DNA from: Methanohalobium evestigatum Z-7303
GTDB taxonomy: Archaea; Halobacteriota; Methanosarcinia; Methanosarcinales; Methanosarcinaceae
Direction: 5' to 3'
Assembly: GCF_000196655.1 (NCBI RefSeq)
Contig: NC_014253.1
Location: 1,054,001 to 1,118,000 of the forward strand
DNA length: 64,000 bases
Shown: piece by piece, positions 60,953 through 64,000 of the stretch
Position numbering within the stretch: the stretch's first letter is position 1
How the letters are laid out: each line of letters starts with the position of its first letter
Notes under the pieces: model-generated
Told to the model about the DNA's origin: nothing
What the model saw: the letters and a program-made list of their open reading frames with translations, nothing else
Databases searched by the model: none
Program-made: the position numbers and the translations under genes

Positions 60953-62245
60953 ATGAAAATCACCACCAAAAACTATCTACGGATGAACAAGCAGCAGTAC
61001 TGGATAGTTGACACTTTGAGTAAACTATCCAAAAACCTGTATAATGTCGGGGTGTACAATGTCCGACAGTACTATTTCTACAATAACAAGTTCTTACCGT
61101 ACACCAATAATTACCATTATTGCAAGGATAATGATAATTACAGCCTGTTATATAGCGATAATGCTCAACAGATTCTCAAAATCGTAGATAGGACTTTCAA
61201 GAGCTATTTCAGACTGCTTAAAGAAAGGAAAAAAGGAAACTACAACCGACCCATTAATACACCAGGTTACTTGGACAAAAATGGACGGTTTGTATTGATA
61301 TATCCCGCTCAAAGAATGTCTATTAAGGGTAGATATTTCAAACTAGGCATGAGTAGGGAATTCAAAAAGCAGTACGGACTTAATGGTGATGAATTAACTT
61401 TCAAACTACCCGACCATATCAATCCTGATGAATTGAAAGAAGTCAGGATTGTTCCAAAACATGACGGTAAATTCTACCAGATGCAGTATGTATATGATAA
61501 AAAACTACAAGACATGAATCTTGATAAAAATCAATATCTATCAATCGATTTAGGTCTTGATAATTTTGCAACCTTTGTGGAAACATCCACAGGTACAGCC
61601 GAGATAATTGACGGTAAACACATCAAATCCATTAACCAGTTCTACAACAAAGAAAAGGCAAGGTTGCAGGGTGTGAAAGACAAACAGGGTATGGAACACA
61701 AGTTCACCAAAAGATTGAGTAGGCTTACTAATAAGCGAGATAACAAGGTGGACGAGTTCCTGAACAGGTCGGTTGATTACATTGTTAAAACCTGTATAGA
61801 TAAAGACATCGGCAACATTGTTATCGGTGAACTGAAAGAAATCAAACAGGAACAGAATATCGGTAAAAAGAACAATCAGAATTTCCAGAGCATACCATAT
61901 TTCCTGTTCAAAAGTAAACTACAGTCCAAATGTGATTTGTACGGAATCAACTACATAGAAGAGGACGAATCCTATACAAGTAAAACCGATGCACTGTCTC
62001 TGGAACCCATCAGAAAACATGAAGAATATATGGGTAGAAGAATCAAGAGAGGACTGTTCAAGTCTTCCACCGGTCAATTGCTCAATGCCGATGTTAATGG
62101 TGCATTAAATATCTTAAGAAAAGTAGTCGGTGATTCAATCCAAAGGATAACCGATAGAGGTCTCGTCAGCAGACCGGAGAGAATAAGGGTTACTTTCGAA
62201 CCTGAAAAGCGACCAGCCTTCTCTCGAATTAAATTGTCAGTTTAA
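60953..62245 (+). CDS. tnpB: TnpB, IS200/IS605 family (subtype without zinc ribbon)
   Basis: A 430-residue TnpB related to the one at 40994. RuvC residues are in LSIDLGLDNFATFVE (Asp), IGNIVIGELKEIKQE (Glu) and LNADVNGALNIL (Asp). SYTSKTDALSLEP and EEYMGRRIKRGLFKSS replace the zinc ribbon, with no Cys at all there. ATG at 60953 is chosen; upstream in-frame codons lie in the multi-hairpin element. The hairpin at 62255-62274 marks its right end. It abuts a truncated histidine kinase. Confidence 0.9.
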   Translation: MKITTKNYLRMNKQQYWIVDTLSKLSKNLYNVGVYNVRQYYFYNNKFLPYTNNYHYCKDNDNYSLLYSDNAQQILKIVDRTFKSYFRLLKERKKGNYNRPINTPGYLDKNGRFVLIYPAQRMSIKGRYFKLGMSREFKKQYGLNGDELTFKLPDHINPDELKEVRIVPKHDGKFYQMQYVYDKKLQDMNLDKNQYLSIDLGLDNFATFVETSTGTAEIIDGKHIKSINQFYNKEKARLQGVKDKQGMEHKFTKRLSRLTNKRDNKVDEFLNRSVDYIVKTCIDKDIGNIVIGELKEIKQEQNIGKKNNQNFQSIPYFLFKSKLQSKCDLYGINYIEEDESYTSKTDALSLEPIRKHEEYMGRRIKRGLFKSSTGQLLNADVNGALNILRKVVGDSIQRITDRGLVSRPERIRVTFEPEKRPAFSRIKLSV

Positions 62246-62254
62246 CCTGACAAG

Positions 62255-62274
62255 CCAACGACTTTAGTCGTTGG
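62255..62274 (+). repeat. right-end hairpin of TnpB element 3
   Basis: CCAACGAC (62255-62262) and GTCGTTGG (62267-62274) form a perfect 8-bp stem with a TTTA loop. It is nearly identical to the first hairpin of the upstream multi-hairpin elements at 16490 and 60817. The element probably ends within about ten bases after it. Confidence 0.65.
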
Positions 62275-62281
62275 TAGCTGA

Positions 62282-62968
62282 CCTAGAGAACTGGAAAAAT
62301 CAAACCAATTCAAAGACACTTTTACCGATATTATAAGACACGACCTTTTAAACCCTGTAACTGTTGTAGACGGCTACACAAAGTTGTTAATTAAGAAGGA
62401 ACAAGACGATAACAAGGTTCATCTACTTAATAAGATACAATCAAGCAACAACAAGGTTATAGAATTGCTTGAAAATGCAACGGAATTTGCAAAACTGGAA
62501 AACATAGATAACGTGGAATTCGAAAATAGAGATATTATTGAGATAATCAAAAAGGTTGTTAATGATTTCCAGTACCAGTTAAATAGTAAAAATCTTAAAG
62601 TCGAGATATTAACAGATAAGAAACATTTATGCAAAATCAATTCAATGGTTGAGCAGGCATTTGCTAATTTGTTGTCAAATGCTATCAAATATAGTCCTGA
62701 TAATAGTACAATTAAAGTTTATGTTGAAGATGAGGGTCATTATTGGAAAATTAATGTAGCAGATTTTGGAGCCGGTATTCCTGATGAAGACAAACCCCAT
62801 CTTTTCGATAGGTTCTCAAGAAAAGATAAGAAGGGTATCAAGGGTACAGGATTTGGGCTGGCTATAGTAAAAATGATTGTGCATATTCATGGTGGAGAGG
62901 TGGGAGTTACGGATAACTCTGAGGGAAATGGTTCTGTTTTTTGGTTTACTCTTGAAAAAAGAGTATAA
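62282..62968 (+). pseudogene. 5'-truncated histidine kinase
   Basis: The frame opens right after the TnpB element (TGA at 62279-62281) and reads RELEKSNQFKDTFTDIIRHDLLNPVTVV (HisKA with acceptor His), then a HATPase with NAIKYSPDN, DFGAGIPDEDKP and GTGFGLAIVKMI. It ends at TAA 62968. There are no PAS or GAF sensor domains and no good start; the first in-frame TTG is at 62384. It closely resembles the kinase at 45892. The N-terminal half is not on the other side of the element, so it was lost or moved. Confidence 0.8.
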
Positions 62969-63065
62969 ATATGTAATTGGCACATATCCAAAAAATTATA
63001 TTATAAAAAATATTAAATAAATTGTTAATCATATTTATTTATAATGTTTCAATGAGGGAAATGAA

Positions 63066-64000
63066 TTGGTATTTAATCTACCTAATGAATTATTGGATTT
63101 TTTTGGAAGAAAGAAAATCTTAATTTTACTTACGTTATTTCTGGGTATATTTGTTGTTTTGGTAGAAACCATCATTGAAATCTATTATTTATTCCCCTCA
63201 TCATCTTTATCAGCATTTGATGTTTTTGCACATTTACTAATCTTACCTCTTTTCTTATTATTTGGTCTGGTTATTGCAAACATTATGGGCGAATACAAGA
63301 GGTTAAACAATGTAATACGCTCTATCAATAATGTTAACCAGCTTATAGTTAGGGAAAGTAACCTTAATAAGTTAATAGAAGAAACCTGTAATAACCTGAC
63401 CCAGACCAATGCTTTTGATAGTGCATGGATAATTATCTTTGATGAAGATAATAATGTAAATGCATCATCAGAATCTGGTGTAGGTGCTGTATTCTACGAT
63501 TTTTTAGAAAAATACGAAAGTAATGATACCATAAAATGTATTCAGGAAGTTTTTAATCAAGACGGTATACTGGTGATTGAAAATACAGAATATACATGTA
63601 TGGCTTGTCCACTTAGTTCAGAAGAACCGGGTAAAAATTCTCTAGTATCGAAACTGAATTATGGAAATAAAAACTACGGTTTGATGGCTGTATCCGGTCC
63701 TAGCAATATAATTTCAGAACGTGAAAAGGATTTATTTCAGGAAGTAGCCAATGATATCTCCTATTCCCTGTATAATATTGAAATGAAAAAAGAACTGAAG
63801 AAAAGAGAGGAGGACTTAAAAGAAAGTGAAAATAAATTCCGCAGTTATGTGGATTACGCCCCTTTTTGGATATTTGTTATCGATAGACATGGAAACTACG
63901 TAGACGTAAATCCTACCGCTTCTTCTATGACAGAGTATACTATGAATGAATTACTTTCGATGAACATTGTCGATCTACATCCATCTGATGCATATGAACA
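63066..64000 (+). CDS. membrane sensor protein with GAF and PAS domains, probably histidine kinase (partial)
   Basis: The frame starts at TTG 63066 (GAGGGA six bases upstream) and stays open to the end of the window, 311 codons. MVFNLPNELLDFFGRKK is followed by two membrane helices (about 18-38 and 57-75), a GAF domain (about 95-240) with CMACPLSSEE, a coiled-coil (LKKREEDLKESENKFRSYV), and the start of a PAS domain (FWIFVIDRHGNYVDVNPTA). The kinase part would lie downstream. The GAF resembles that of the kinase at 42460-45762. Confidence 0.8.
   Translation, partial: MVFNLPNELLDFFGRKKILILLTLFLGIFVVLVETIIEIYYLFPSSSLSAFDVFAHLLILPLFLLFGLVIANIMGEYKRLNNVIRSINNVNQLIVRESNLNKLIEETCNNLTQTNAFDSAWIIIFDEDNNVNASSESGVGAVFYDFLEKYESNDTIKCIQEVFNQDGILVIENTEYTCMACPLSSEEPGKNSLVSKLNYGNKNYGLMAVSGPSNIISEREKDLFQEVANDISYSLYNIEMKKELKKREEDLKESENKFRSYVDYAPFWIFVIDRHGNYVDVNPTASSMTEYTMNELLSMNIVDLHPSDAYE

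Noticed and set aside
1-64000. CRISPR array
   Set aside because: No series of identical 24-37 base repeats with unique spacers was seen, and no cas genes; the hairpin elements are dispersed, not tandem.

Overview
This is AT-rich archaeal DNA from a methanogen, most likely a (halophilic) member of the Methanosarcinales. The lineage is inferred from family content: a methanogenesis-marker-2 protein, a coenzyme F390 synthetase-like ligase, methanogen-type NifB, PCNA, primase large subunit, transcription factor S, archaeosortase A with archaetidylserine enzymes, archaeal MptD, Thg1, geranylgeranyl reductase-type flavoproteins and large multi-PAS sensor kinases. Promoters have BRE/TATA boxes and many genes have GGAGG/GGTGA ribosome-binding sites. 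Genus and species cannot be fixed by eye.

Layout. 1-4.5 kb: exported proteins (one frameshifted, a C39-like cysteine protease, a beta-helix surface protein). 4.5-6.3 kb: amtB-glnK nitrogen operon with a candidate NrpR-type operator. 6.8-10.8 kb: cupredoxin lipoprotein, F390 synthetase-like ligase, YyaL/DUF255 protein. 11.2-13.5 kb: queC-DUF366-queE-queD, making preQ0 for archaeosine. 13.6-16.4 kb: nifB, marker protein 2, a frameshifted PH-like gene and a small hypothetical. 16.4-18.1 kb: TnpB element 1. 18-24.5 kb: TrmO-like, FilR1-type regulator, Thg1, PRC-barrel, malate dehydrogenase, two very small genes, then mptD-pssA-asd-artA on the minus strand. 24.6-30.6 kb: Nudix, TFS, PCNA, PriL, a CobB/CfbB-type amidase, MoaA, SurE.

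30.7-31.3 kb is a structured noncoding block (candidate ncRNA or miniature IS200/IS605 derivative, plus a solo copy of a multi-hairpin element). 31.4-36.6 kb: FkbM-type methyltransferase, peroxiredoxin, a five-residue-repeat membrane protein, U32 peptidase, a CcdA/thioredoxin protein with a Cys-rich partner, and tRNA-Leu(UAG). 36.6-40.8 kb: photolyase and a DEAH helicase with C-terminal TPRs. 40.9-42.5 kb: TnpB element 2, which appears to split a 70-residue gene. 42.5-48.3 kb: two multi-PAS/GAF histidine kinases. 48.4-60.7 kb: a PAPS-reductase-family iron-sulfur protein, GGR-family flavoprotein, flippase, two bPH2 membrane proteins, DHH phosphoesterase, APS kinase, DASS-type transporter, universal stress protein, sugar nucleotidyltransferase and a family-2 glycosyltransferase; together these suggest sulfate activation and surface-glycan assembly. 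60.8-64 kb: TnpB element 3 abutting a 5'-truncated histidine kinase, then a third kinase running off the window.

The most unusual signal is a multi-hairpin element present three times (16469-16572, 31147-31301 reversed, 60801-60897). Two copies lie just upstream of TnpB genes of different subfamilies and one stands alone; stem changes are compensatory, so structure seems to be maintained.
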